This document shows, piece by piece, positions 33,103-43,463 of a stretch of 64,000 nt of DNA. Where the stretch lies: the NCBI GenBank assembly GCA_024305745.1, contig JAHRBS010000013.1:1054001-1118000 (forward strand), written 5' to 3'. The notes below the pieces were generated by a model that did not search any database, had not been told where the DNA came from, and saw only the letters and a program-made list of their open reading frames with translations. Positions within the stretch are counted from its first letter, which is position 1. Each line of letters opens with the position of its first letter. A program made the position numbers and the translations under genes. This DNA comes from Polyporus tsugae. Its lineage: Eukaryota; Basidiomycota; Agaricomycetes; Polyporales; Polyporaceae.

Positions 33103-35202
33103 ATGTCGTTGGGCATCTCGCGTCTCTCCAGCATCCTGCTGCTCGCTGCCTACGCTTCCGCGTACACCTGGCCGAACCCCCAGCTCGACGAGCTCGAGAG
33201 TTTAGTGTACGACCAACATGGCTTCAACGAACGCGGCATCCTCGCCGGCGCCCTGTTCCCTTGCAACGCGTTTGGCTTCGGCAGTACTGTCAACCGCTCG
33301 AACGCAGCGGACTGGATTAGGACGGTGCGCGATGCCCCGTCTCGTTCTTTGCATGCTTACCGACTGACATGGTTGGATTGCAGGCCTACCACGATATGGC
33401 TACCCACAACGAGAATGACGGCACTGGTGGTCTCGATGCCTCGATCCAGTTCGAGCAGGACAGGCCGGAGGTAAGGACTAGCTAGAATAAAGTTCTTGCA
33501 AACCGTCCCAGCTAACTCCGGCGTAGAATGCTGGGGACGGTTTCTTCAACTCCCTGAGGCACCTCCAGCTGGGCATCAGTCGCTATGTCGGAGGTGGATT
33601 TTCGTCATACTAGATGATGTTCAAATTCACCACTTATGGACGGTGCAGTTGCGGACTTCATCGCGCTTGGAGCAAAGACTGCGGTCGAGCAATGGTAGGA
33701 TCCTCCCCAAGCTGACTTCATTCACCAGTCTGGCATAGCTCATACAACGCGCATATAGCGGTGGTCCCCATATCCCATTCCGCGGTGGGCGCATAGATGC
33801 TACTGAGGCCGGTGTGCCCGGTGTTCCCCAACCGCAAGAAAGCCTGGATAGCCATACCGCCGCTTTCGCTCGTCAAGGCTTCAACCAAACCGAGATGATC
33901 ACCCTCATCGCATGTGGCCACTCTTTCGGTGGCGTCCAGAGTAGCGCGTTCCCGCAGATTGTGCCGCTTCCCGATGGGGTCAGCGACGTGTCGCAGACAT
34001 TTGATAGCACGCCGTTCACCTTCGATAACAACGTGTATGCGTTTCCCTTTGATCGGGGAGATTCACCAGCTGACGCTTGCATCAGTGCGGCCGAATATAT
34101 CCACGGAACGACGAACAGCCCGCTTGTGGTGGGACACAATGACACCACGAATTCCGACAAGCGCATCTTTGGGAGTGACGGCAACACGACTATGAGCAGG
34201 TGCGTACGACTTGCGAAGCCGCTGTATGCCGCTCAGGGTGACTGAAGGCATTTGCATGACAAGGTTCGCCACAGACCCTGCTTCGTTCAGGTCTGCGTGC
34301 CAGTCGCTACTCGCCCGCATGCTAGACACCGTTCCGAAGAGCGTGCAGCTCACCGAGGTCATCGAGCCGCTGCCCGTTAAGCCCCAGGACATTGCACTCA
34401 CGTACATGGGCGACGGCACCTTCCATCTCACAGGCCAAGTCCGCGTACGTGCTTTGTGTCAAACACTCGGCTTCGGCGGTCGCTCACTGCCCACGCATCA
34501 CGCAGTTCTGGAACATGGTCAGCAGCGCCTCGCGCTCCGTCAAGCTCCTCTGGGCCGACCGCGATGGGAAGACCGACCCCGCGTACGCCGGCGTCCTGGG
34601 CACCAACGCGCGGATGGCCGCGTCCGCGCTCTACGACGGGACGGTCGATGCTCTGTGGTACAACGTCGGCCCTCCTTCAAGCAATTTCACGGTCATCGAT
34701 GCGACATCTGGGATCTCGAAGTTCTAGTTCGAAGTCGACGAGGGCAACGGCAGCGCCGCGACGACGACGGAGGACCAGGGCGGCGCGGGGTTCCCCGTGC
34801 AGGACGTGGTCATGGTCGCCACTTCGTCTTGCATCGCCGCGAGCACCGGAAATGCTCACATTCAGATCGCTGTGAGCCATTCGAAGTCGCGCGAGTGATA
34901 GGGGTTGAGACTGACACGCGTGTTGTCGTGTGCAGATCCGCGCAGACAAGACGCCGTCGCGCGTGTACGTCGAGTACGACCTCTTCAACGGGGCCGCCGG
35001 TGATGGCGCGGCATGGATTACCGTCAACACGACCGACGCCCAGCCGGCGACCGGCCAGAAGAGGGCTGGTGAGGCATACGGGTTCTGGGCGGTGGATCTG
35101 CCGTCCTCGGCGCTCGCAAGCTCGATTAACCGGAAGGTCAACGTCGCCGCGGACTTCGATGGCACAAAGGTCTCAACGTCGAGCTTCGACTTCGGCGTGT
35201 GA
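33103..35202 (+). CDS. Secreted heme peroxidase (peroxidase superfamily) interrupted by an in-frame stop
   Basis: Oxidises substrates with H2O2 through heme. Exons 33103-33324, 33384-33470, 33527-33593, 33649-33694, 33759-34199, 34264-34444, 34506-34871, 34936-35202, all in phase. A signal peptide ends near residue 19 (YASA). The distal His is in AYHDMATHN, followed by GTGGLDASI, and the proximal His is in CGHSFGG. At 34725-34727, within exon 7, TAG interrupts the chain after ISKF at codon 422 of 558. The frame then continues protein-like (FEVDEGNGSA, then IRADKTPSRVYVEYDLFNG) to a normal stop at 35202. A truncated 421-residue product keeps the heme domain but loses the C-terminal region. The exact peroxidase class is not certain. 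Confidence 0.85.
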
Positions 35203-35524
35203 GCTGTCCTCTTTGGGCTCCTTGGATAATGGGACTCTGTGCTTTTATTATAATGATTTCCTTACATGTAATAGCTAGAGCTTGTCCCCTTCGCTTAGGT
35301 ACAGGCGACTCGGAAGCAATGAATGTGCATGCAGTTGTGGTCTTAACGATTGATTGTGCCTTCTTAAAGTCGATGCCTTTCATAACACACGAGTGGTCTT
35401 CCATCATAGCGCAACATAATTGACAACACTAAGCATACAGTAACAACATATCAATGGAACACATGGTACAAGCAGACCCACAGAATCATCGACCTGTATG
35501 CACAGGTTGAAGGTCACCAGCCTC
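35203..35524. other. Convergent 3' regions
   Basis: About 320 bp, AT-rich, between the peroxidase end and the end of the minus coiled-coil gene. Confidence 0.5.
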
Positions 35525-36399
35525 TCAACGCGTATTCTGCATCCGCTGGTACTGTAGCCGTAGGTCGACGAGTTCCGCCCTCAGCCTCGTCATCTCGTTC
35601 TTCAAGTCAGCGCACTCCACCACCAATTGCACCTTGATACTCTCCGCGAACAGCTCCAGGTCGTCGCGCTGCTTCTGCCTCATCTGGTCAAACATCGCTG
35701 AGAGCTGCTCTTCCAGAGTGGCGTTGGCTGTTCGACGCAAGAGACGATATACGACAAGCAATCAGCGACGAAACGACACGCACGGGATCAATTCAGATAC
35801 TTACACACGGTAGAAGCTCCCTGAGGCTGGGACAGGTCGATGGACATGAGCGTGTCCTCCTTGGTGAGCTGTCTCCGGAACACCTGCGTGTGCAGCGTTC
35901 CGACCTGCCCGTTGTTGTTCATGGTCAGCTCAGCCTGGGTGGGGGTTGGAGGATCCTGCGCCGGTTGAGTGCGCCCGGGCTCGTCTTCGGACTCTGGATC
36001 GGGATCGGGCCAGCTTTCGTAGTACTCGCCCGAAGAGACTGGTCCCGTGATGGCGAGTCTGTGCATCTCGTCGGTTGCAGGAGAGGCGTGGCCGGAGGCC
36101 ACCGAGGGAGGGCGAGACGGGCCCTGCCACCGGTGTTCTTGTGTGGGGTTGCGTTCGCCGATGGTGTCTTCGGAGGACTCCCGGCGTCGCTTCCTGTGAA
36201 CGTCGACTGTTAGCCTACGACTCGACGAGGGACGGAGACGGCGGATAACTCGCTTCCGTACCGTCTCTCCGTTTTGGGAGAGGGGCGGGGGAAGGGCCGC
36301 GAGGTCGAATGTCACTGGTACTTGGGCCCGGGGCTGGGATGGATCGACCTCCATAGTCGACCCGGTCCGGGGCACTCGATTCCAAGGTTGGCCGGACAT
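35525..36399 (-). CDS. Unrecognised protein with C-terminal coiled coil
   Basis: Exons 36399-35805 and 35727-35525, joined by a 77-bp GT-AG intron in phase, give 265 residues. The first part is Pro/Ser-rich and charged, with a basic cluster (VRKRVIRRLRPSSSRRL, VHRKRRRES). The last ~65 residues form a clear coiled coil (LEEQLSAMFDQMRQKQRDDL, LKNEMTRLRAELVDLRLQY). The start is uncertain: the frame is open upstream to 36564, and an acceptor just before this ATG suggests a 5' exon further upstream. A 68-bp stretch flanked by GT and AG at the first basic cluster is not an intron, because removing it breaks the frame. No family was recognised. Confidence 0.6.
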
Positions 36400-36739
36400 G
36401 AGGAAGTGCTGTAACGAGGACGTCAGTAAAAGTGGGTGTGGGGGATCTTGGGAGCTGAGGGAAATCGTCTCTCCCACCCAGTGGCTTATGAGGCTTCCGA
36501 GTCTCTGTGGCCGTGACGACGTCAAAGCGGCCTGCAGTGGCAAAGCGTCCGCGATACGCTTCATGCAGTTTTTTGTCTGCTGTCCATAGCAACTAGCCAG
36601 CCCTAGTAGCCCGTGTCAAAGCACCCTATGGAAAAACGGGACAAAGCGACATAACACGTGAATAAGGTTCTTCAAGTCTTGTCTTCTTTGTCAACTGTCC
36701 CAGCTTGCTACTCAATGCCACCGAACATTTGGCTACGAG

Positions 36740-36974
36740 TCACTCGATTTGCCTGGGCGAAAAGGGGAGGTTGCCTTCAAACGCGGCGGAGGTTTTTCTG
36801 CATGTACTGAACACCATTTCAGCGTACCGTAGTAGCCTTGAATCTGCCGAGTGACACAAACGGAATGTCAGCTCTCGGCCACGAAGAGATAGCGAAAGGG
36901 ATGTGATACAAAGTGTATGGCTCACCGAGACTGTAATGTGAAGATGTCGCTGACACATCTATATCAGTGGCCAT
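36740..36974 (-). CDS. Weak candidate small protein (50 aa)
   Basis: Exons 36974-36926 and 36843-36740 join through an 82-bp GT-AG intron in phase, starting MATDIDVSATSSHYSL and ending PFSPRQIE. Only the intact intron supports it; it could equally be the end of a longer unfound gene. Confidence 0.25.
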
Positions 36975-38050
36975 TGTGCAGGTGAGTACTTCAACTTGTT
37001 TCGGGGGGGGGTCGTCGTGCCAAGAAGTTGCAGCGTTGATGGCAAATTCTTGGTCGGCGCTGCGCCATGGGAAACTTTGGTCCACGGACCACAACTCCGA
37101 TCGTGGTCTGGGCGCCCACGTCAAGAGAGAGACGTCTCTGCTCGAGAAGTTCCAATTATCATCTTGCAGTCGAGACCATGACTAGAGAGGTGATCATGAG
37201 TCTTGCTTGATAGGTCTGCCAGGCCTAGTCAAACACGTGTAAGTACAAGTAAGTAGTTCATCCAGACCCCGATTTATAAGTATGCGCTTGGCTATCCAAT
37301 TGCAAGAGAGCCAAGGCGTGTCATGCAACGCCGCACTGCCACGCTTTGATCCGCAATCACCCAATTCCCAGGAAACATGGCCACTCTTCTCAAGTATCGA
37401 CTCAGACACAATACTGGAACAGACTTCTACCAAACATCCTCCAACGTCCCGAGGCGACTACGGGGTGGCTGAGGAAGGAAGATGACTTATCAAGAGCAGT
37501 GAGTGAGTGGCACACTGAGTTGGTGGCGCCTCGTGGCTACGGCTGTGGCGGCGGCAATGCCCCTGGATTACTTCATTTCATTTTCCAGGATCGGGTCGAG
37601 GTGCACCTGCCGAGCCGAGACGACAAATCCATATATATTATGCTCATCAAATTTGCCCAGCACACATCATCATCATGCTGTAGTCACGCGGCACAGACTT
37701 CTTGGAGACAACTCTCGTAACGATATACTGCGACCTCCACCCTCCAGCTTTCAAGTTGCTTCTTACCCGCACATCCTCCAGGCTTCCACTTGCACGTCCT
37801 TGCGTCGTCGACCCTCGCCTTTTCTCGATTCTTGGTGCGTTCCTTAGAGTGGCTACTGGCCCATCTGGCTGTGCCCCGGCTCTAATCGTCATTATCTTCG
37901 CAGTGCTGTGACGAGGGGGGGAGGGTTCTCGTTGCTCTCCTGCCTGGCACTAGCTAGTCTACTGCTATCGCTTTCCCTCGCTGGCTCTCTGGGTCGACGG
38001 CTCTTCTGGCTTTGAGCCCTCCATTTACGACAACGACGATCACGATCACG
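36975..38050. other. 1.1 kb intergenic region
   Basis: No gene recognised. TTTATAAG at 37273-37280 and short plus frames around 37350-37500 might mark a small transcript, but nothing is convincing. A pyrimidine-rich 5' region precedes the next gene. Confidence 0.4.
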
Positions 38051-39936
38051 ATGCCCAGCCTCGGAGAATGGCTCGTTTATACCTTCCTCACAACAAGTCT
38101 GTCGACGCGCGGAGTACATGGAGCGAAAGACAACACCACGTGTATAAGTTCGCAGCTGGACTGGTACACGGACGCAGTAGGCGAGACACCCTGTGAGTGT
38201 CGTCATCTTCTTCTTCGGCTCGATTCGCCTGACCATCGCCATAGGCGTCACCTACCAGCGTTTGAGGCAGATCTGCAACGCCGATTGTGAGTACTCTTCA
38301 CTCGGAGGCGGTACCGATTGTGGTTCCGCTATGAGGCATAGCTCACACACAGCACGAAAGATCGAGTGCCAAAGTTCAACACAGTTACCCCCGGAGACAC
38401 CTGTAATACCCAACTCAGTAAGTGCCCCATTTTTGTGCGTTGATGGGTGGGACCGACACCGCTGGCTTCTAGAGGACTGTTGCTGCAATTCGGTTTCGTG
38501 GGCTCTCAGTATGCTGTGCATGAAGTACGTGTCCTTCGTCGCATTCACCGTAGGTCGTTCTACTGATGGTGCCTGGGTAAGCTGCCAGTACTTCGAAGAC
38601 GATGCAACGCTTGGAATTGACGCGGGTGAGTGTTCATCAGGAAAACGAGAGCCTGTGGTGAGGTTAATACCGGCATTCAGGCAATGGAGCATATGAGAAG
38701 TACTTAGGATCTTGCTTAAACGTCGCTGTAAACATGACGTATGTGATTCTGCCTCTTGATTACGCGAGAGCTCAATGCTTGCTCGCAGACTTCCGGATGA
38801 CGTTCAGAGTGCAGTTTGCAACGAGAAGATCAAGATTGACCGCAACCTGTACAACCTATTCTGGAATACTGGTGCTTGGTACGTGTATACATATTCAGCG
38901 TTCGCCGATCAGGACTAAAAAGTGTCGTACTGCAGGTTTTAGTAAGTCCACTCGGCTTTTCATGGACCTCTGGCCGCTCATACGCCTTGTAGCACGTATA
39001 CGAAGGAAGTCATCACAGAAGATCTCGCCGCGACAAACAATAACACGTTCACCCACTGCGCATCAACCACAGTCAACACAACGACCACAAAGGCTGGCAC
39101 CAGCACTACTTCCGGTTCTTCCAAGCCTCATTCCACCCCAAGCTCTAAACCAGAATCCAGCTCGAACACAGCTGTGATTATCGGCGCCGCTGTTGGTGGC
39201 GCATTGGGCGTCATCGCTCTTGGTCTGGTCGGGTTCTGGTTCTGGTATCAACGTCGCAGGGCACAGGGACCGAAGCCTCTCGACTTGAGTGGGGAGTACC
39301 AATACAAACCAGAAGCCCAACCGGGCCAGTTGGGCGCGATCACCCCTTTCTCAGCACTGAGCACCCACGGTGAGTAAGAGATCTGTGGCCGTCTCACCCG
39401 CTTGGACAATAACTAACCTCCATAACCCGTGTTCACGCTATAAAGACTCGAATTCTAGGTACGACGGAAGCACAGCTGGTCATGACTCGGGGGAACCTGA
39501 ATCGATTGCATTGCTTCCCAGGGGCAGTCCCGCATCAACCTTCGGCGCGAGTGCGATCGGCAGCAGAAGCACGGGTACCACCGCGTTAGTTAGCGCAAGC
39601 GTCACTACCGGATCCGCGCGACCGTCCAAGTTCTCTGAGCGCCCTCCACCTTCGTTTCCGTTCGACGAGGACGGGGATCGACACAAGGACGGCGGTCCTG
39701 TCCCTTTCCTCCACCGCTCCGCGTCCGGACGGCTGCCCCCCGCATACCAGTCGTGGGACGACGAACCGAGCGACGTGGGTAGTGCCATGTCACACTCGCA
39801 CTCGGGTATTACCTCGAGCGTTGGCGCGGTCCCATCTGCGGCTTCTGCCGCTGGATACTCGGAGCCTGTGCAGCCCCCTCCGCCGCCTGAGCAACGGCAA
39901 TATCCTAGGGACGTGAAGCGGCCCATTCCTTCATGA
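38051..39936 (+). CDS. Cysteine-rich single-pass membrane protein, family member A
   Basis: 452 residues from exons 38051-38192, 38245-38286, 38361-38417, 38473-38524, 38582-38625, 38681-38738, 38789-38878, 38936-38941, 38993-39369 and 39446-39936. A signal peptide (residues 1 to about 24) is followed by a Cys-rich ectodomain (QLDWYTDAVGETPC, TYQRLRQIC, CCCNSVSWALSMLC, NNNTFTHC). A Ser/Thr-rich stalk comes next, then one membrane helix (AVIIGAAVGGALGVIALGL) and a cytoplasmic tail with DGGPV and RLPPAYQSW. Exon 8 is a 6-nt microexon (GTTTTA). Two paralogues at 53.4 and 55.9 kb share exon sizes and these motifs. I know no name for the ectodomain. A surface sensor or adhesion role is inferred from architecture. 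Confidence 0.8.
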
Positions 39937-40670
39937 CATTTCCCCTCCTATTCTTTCATTTTGGTTCTTCGAACGCGTCGGTTTACATCGTGTACCTCAC
40001 ATATATCATTTTGGATCGCGCGTTATATCGGTTCCCGTAATGCACTTATTGCCACAGCTGACTCGAGTCCTTGCAGAGTACAGTGTCCGGTGTGCTCGAA
40101 CCGCCGCAAGGCGGCCAATGGGACGCTGATGAAGGTTTCCGGCTCGGCTCCAATGGTGACTTCATGACCTTAAGCATCGGCCCAAGCGTTCTTCCACTTC
40201 GGATGCCGGTTAGACGGGCATAGGTGGCTCTTGATTCGTGCCTCCAGCTTCTCAGCTTGGCCTCAGATACTGCACACATGAGCAGGCCTCTCCAGGACCC
40301 GTCGACATCGTACGACTTGTCGTGCCTCCGTATCGAAACAAGATCCGCGTATGCTGCTTTCCCTCGCTTGGCTGCTTCTTGTATGACTTTCACTCGTGCC
40401 ACATTCGTCGTGCGCCGGGTGAACGTGACCTTCAAGTCCCTTCAAGCCACGACATCCGGTCCAAATCCCGCAAGACGCCTACCACTGATCATGGATGCAT
40501 CTCCGGCTTCTATGCAACCTTAGGACACAGTGCAGCAATAGCGTCTGCAACACGAGGCTGAAGCAAGGTATATGAACAGCACGCCCATCGACCACAGCTC
40601 CAGCCACCAGCCCCTCACATTTCCTCCACCCCAACCTCTCGAGCCTTGAAACCATAACAGCGCTGTCGCG
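39937..40670. other. Intergenic region
   Basis: About 730 bp. Overlapping frames on both strands at 40046-40560 have no recognisable features. Confidence 0.45.
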
Positions 40671-41758
40671 ATGTGCAGGTGGTTTGCGTACATATCGACC
40701 TCGGAGCCGTGTCTTCTTGAAGACGTGCTCATCTCCCCCGATCACGCCATCGCGAAGCAGGTCCACGACCGCTTCCTGCCATACCTCACCCACTATGAGC
40801 CCGACACAACACCGGAGGAGATGACCCTGCGGAACAGCCCCTTCAATCTCGATGGCCTCGGTGTGGTTTGGTGCGTCCCAGATCTGCTTCATCGTGTGCT
40901 CGATCCACTCACGCCCACTGGCCCGCCGTCCCCTCGTGCAGGTACACCGACTCGCGCGCGGCCTTCGGCGAGTGCGAGGGCCCGCGGCCGGTGACGTACA
41001 AGATCCTGCGGCAGCCGACGACGGACCCGGTGTTCCAGTCGATCTGCGCGGGCACGACCGCGCGCTGCGTGTTCGCGCACATCCGCGCTGCGTCGGGCGC
41101 GACCGCGATCACGCACTACAACAACCACCCGTTCGCGTTCGGCCGCCTGGTGTTCATGCACAACGGGTCCGTCGCGCACTTTGACGACGTCAAGCGCGCG
41201 CTCGCGCTCGAGCTCTCGGACGCCGCGCACGCGCGCGTGAAGGGCACGACCGACTCGGAGGCGCTCGCTGCGCTGTTCTTCACGTACCTCGAGCGCGAGC
41301 GCGGCGCCGAGGTGTGGGAGCGCGCGCACCCGCTCGAGGAGATGAAGGAGTGCCTGGAGCGCGCGATAAGGCGCGTGCTGGAGCTGCAGACGGCGGCGAT
41401 GGCGCGGGTCGGGAAGACGCCGGACGCGTCGAGCTTGAACATCGCGGTCTCGGACGGGGAGCAGCTGCTGGCGATCCGGTTCAGGAACCACGCGACGGAG
41501 CACCCGCCATCGCTGTACTTGTCGACGCGCGCGGGGATCAGCCTGAACAGGAAGTTCCCGGGGCACCCGGACTTGGAGGGCGTCGACAACGGGCTGCGGA
41601 ATCTGAAGGCGGTGGAGGAGCACGGGGACCATGTGATCGTCGCGAGCGAGCCGACGACGTTCAAGGAGGAGGATTGGGAGCTCATCCCGAAGAACCAGTG
41701 CATCATGGTTGGGCGTGATATGGTGGTGAGGCGCGCTCCTGTTGCGGTTCCATTTTAG
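40671..41758 (+). CDS. DUG3: Class II glutamine amidotransferase, DUG3-like
   Basis: In yeast Dug3 acts with Dug2 to cleave the gamma-glutamyl bond of glutathione. Exons 40671-40870 and 40942-41758 give 338 residues. Met is followed by Cys2 (MCRWFAY), the N-terminal nucleophile after Met removal, as in Ntn amidotransferases. The fold continues with NLDGLGVVWY, CVFAHIRAAS, NNHPFAFGRLVFMHNGSV, TTDSEALAALF and IVASEPTTF, all in family order. Length fits Dug3. Role in glutathione turnover is inferred from the family; a general EgtC-like amidotransferase is the alternative. The second exon is very GC-rich with strong codon bias. Confidence 0.87.
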
Positions 41759-43463
41759 ACAGCGTACGAATGGCGCAGTCGACTCTTGCGATAGATGCAT
41801 CATGCTTGTCTTCCTCGGTGGCAAACCGAAGAACGCTTCTAACGTACTTCGGAATGCTATGTGCCTCGAATCTATGAAGCCATTGTTGCGTCAAGGACTC
41901 GTGGCGGGTTCGAATGCTTGTGATAATGATGATACGCATCGCACTAGAAAGCGTATGGCAACTACATTCACAAGTTGGTTTGTATCTTTCTCACACGGCC
42001 TGGTGGTACATCGGACAGAGAACAGCCTTGCGTCGCAGAGCGCATCCGGAGAAGCTCGCAAACGTCACAACATGCGGCTGATGTCATACTGACATATATG
42101 CATGTACATACCGCGGACAGACTAGAACGAAGGGAACAAATGTGATCCCAACCTTGATGAGAAGGAAGCTGGATGGCGCACGTTAGACATGCCGTGACAG
42201 ATAGAGATGATATCAAGCATATGTACTCGCGGGGGCGAGTCGACATTCATTGAATTTGTCGGGGCACCGGAGAACTTGCGACCGCAAATGTTGGCAGGCC
42301 TGAACCGGGTAGCGGCGTCTGTGAGACAGTTCAAGAATACGAACAAGGTCGCTTTGATTGATGATGGTCAAGGTGGATGAGAGTACGTATCAACCCTCGT
42401 GGACCGTCAGCATTCGCAGAATGAGTTGCATTGAGCATGATGACGAACCTCGTAGCTTGCATCACGGTGCCGCCGCTGCGGGGTCCTACAACAGATCTGT
42501 GGAGGAGTCTCAGCATCTGATTATGTAGGTACCGATGGACATACAGTATTGCATGGGTGCCAGAGTGGAGAATCTGTCTTCGTGCATGCAACGCGGGGCT
42601 GTAGGACCGCACAAATGTCGCCGGGGATTTGTTCTATGTGAGCTTAGGGCCGCTCGAGCTGTTATAGAAGCAGACCATGAGTATGTTGGAGGGATATGGA
42701 CGAGTGCTCGGTTACCACTTACGCGTACTGGACGATCAACGGATCGTCTGCTCGTCGCGAATAGGAAGAGGTTTCACCCAGCGAGCATATCTTCGTTGCC
42801 GCTGGACGGCGAGCTTGCATGGAAGCGACCACATCCAGCGGTCCGTGTCCGTGTACCAGAATCTAAAACCGTGGGCAGATGTGGACTGCAGGGGGTCCAA
42901 CATTACAATATTTAACAGGCACGATGCACCGCCTGGAGGGCGCTGCGAGGGACGGGCGCGTGGGGAGCGCCGTGAATGGGCGTCATCGCGTGGACATTTG
43001 AGAGTTGTTTCCATGGTTGCGTGTAGTTGAAGTTCTCCGCTGGATAGAATCTGTTGGGCCGTTGAAGCGGGCGTACGGCTGAGTGGGCGGCCTCGGCGAG
43101 TCTGCCAGCAGCAGAGAACTCAGAAGAGAGAGGGAGCGGGGAAAGGGCTGAGAGACCGAGGGAAATGATGATCACTGGCAGGCCAAATAAGAGCAAAGAT
43201 GGCGGGGATGGCGTCGGGGCTTGTTGCTCACTGCCCTGACCGCTCTCTCCCCCGTCCGTCCCGTACAAAACGCCAAAGATTGGGTGAGGCCTGCGGGCTG
43301 TCCGGCATTCATCTTCACTTCCTCTTTCTGCCCTCCATAGCAGTCCCCACGCTCCTTGTTCTCCCCCAAGGCGGTCGACGGTCACTATCCTCCTCCCGCC
43401 GTCCCGCTCTTCAGCACTGAGCCCTCTGCCCGACCTCCCCTCACCCGTCTCCTTGTCTACACC
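41759..43463. other. 1.7 kb intergenic region
   Basis: No gene recognised; frames on both strands are short or low in complexity. A CT-rich stretch at 43210-43460 leads into the mucin gene and probably holds its promoter. Confidence 0.45.

Noticed and set aside
36178..36265. 68-bp GT-AG stretch within the coiled-coil gene
   Set aside because: Removing it shifts the frame out of a long protein-like reading; treated as coding.
40889..41824. 311-codon minus frame opposite the amidotransferase
   Set aside because: Arg-rich shadow of a very GC-rich gene; the plus strand carries the conserved motifs.
41895..41915. GGTTCGAAT resembling a tRNA B box
   Set aside because: No matching A box or cloverleaf around it.
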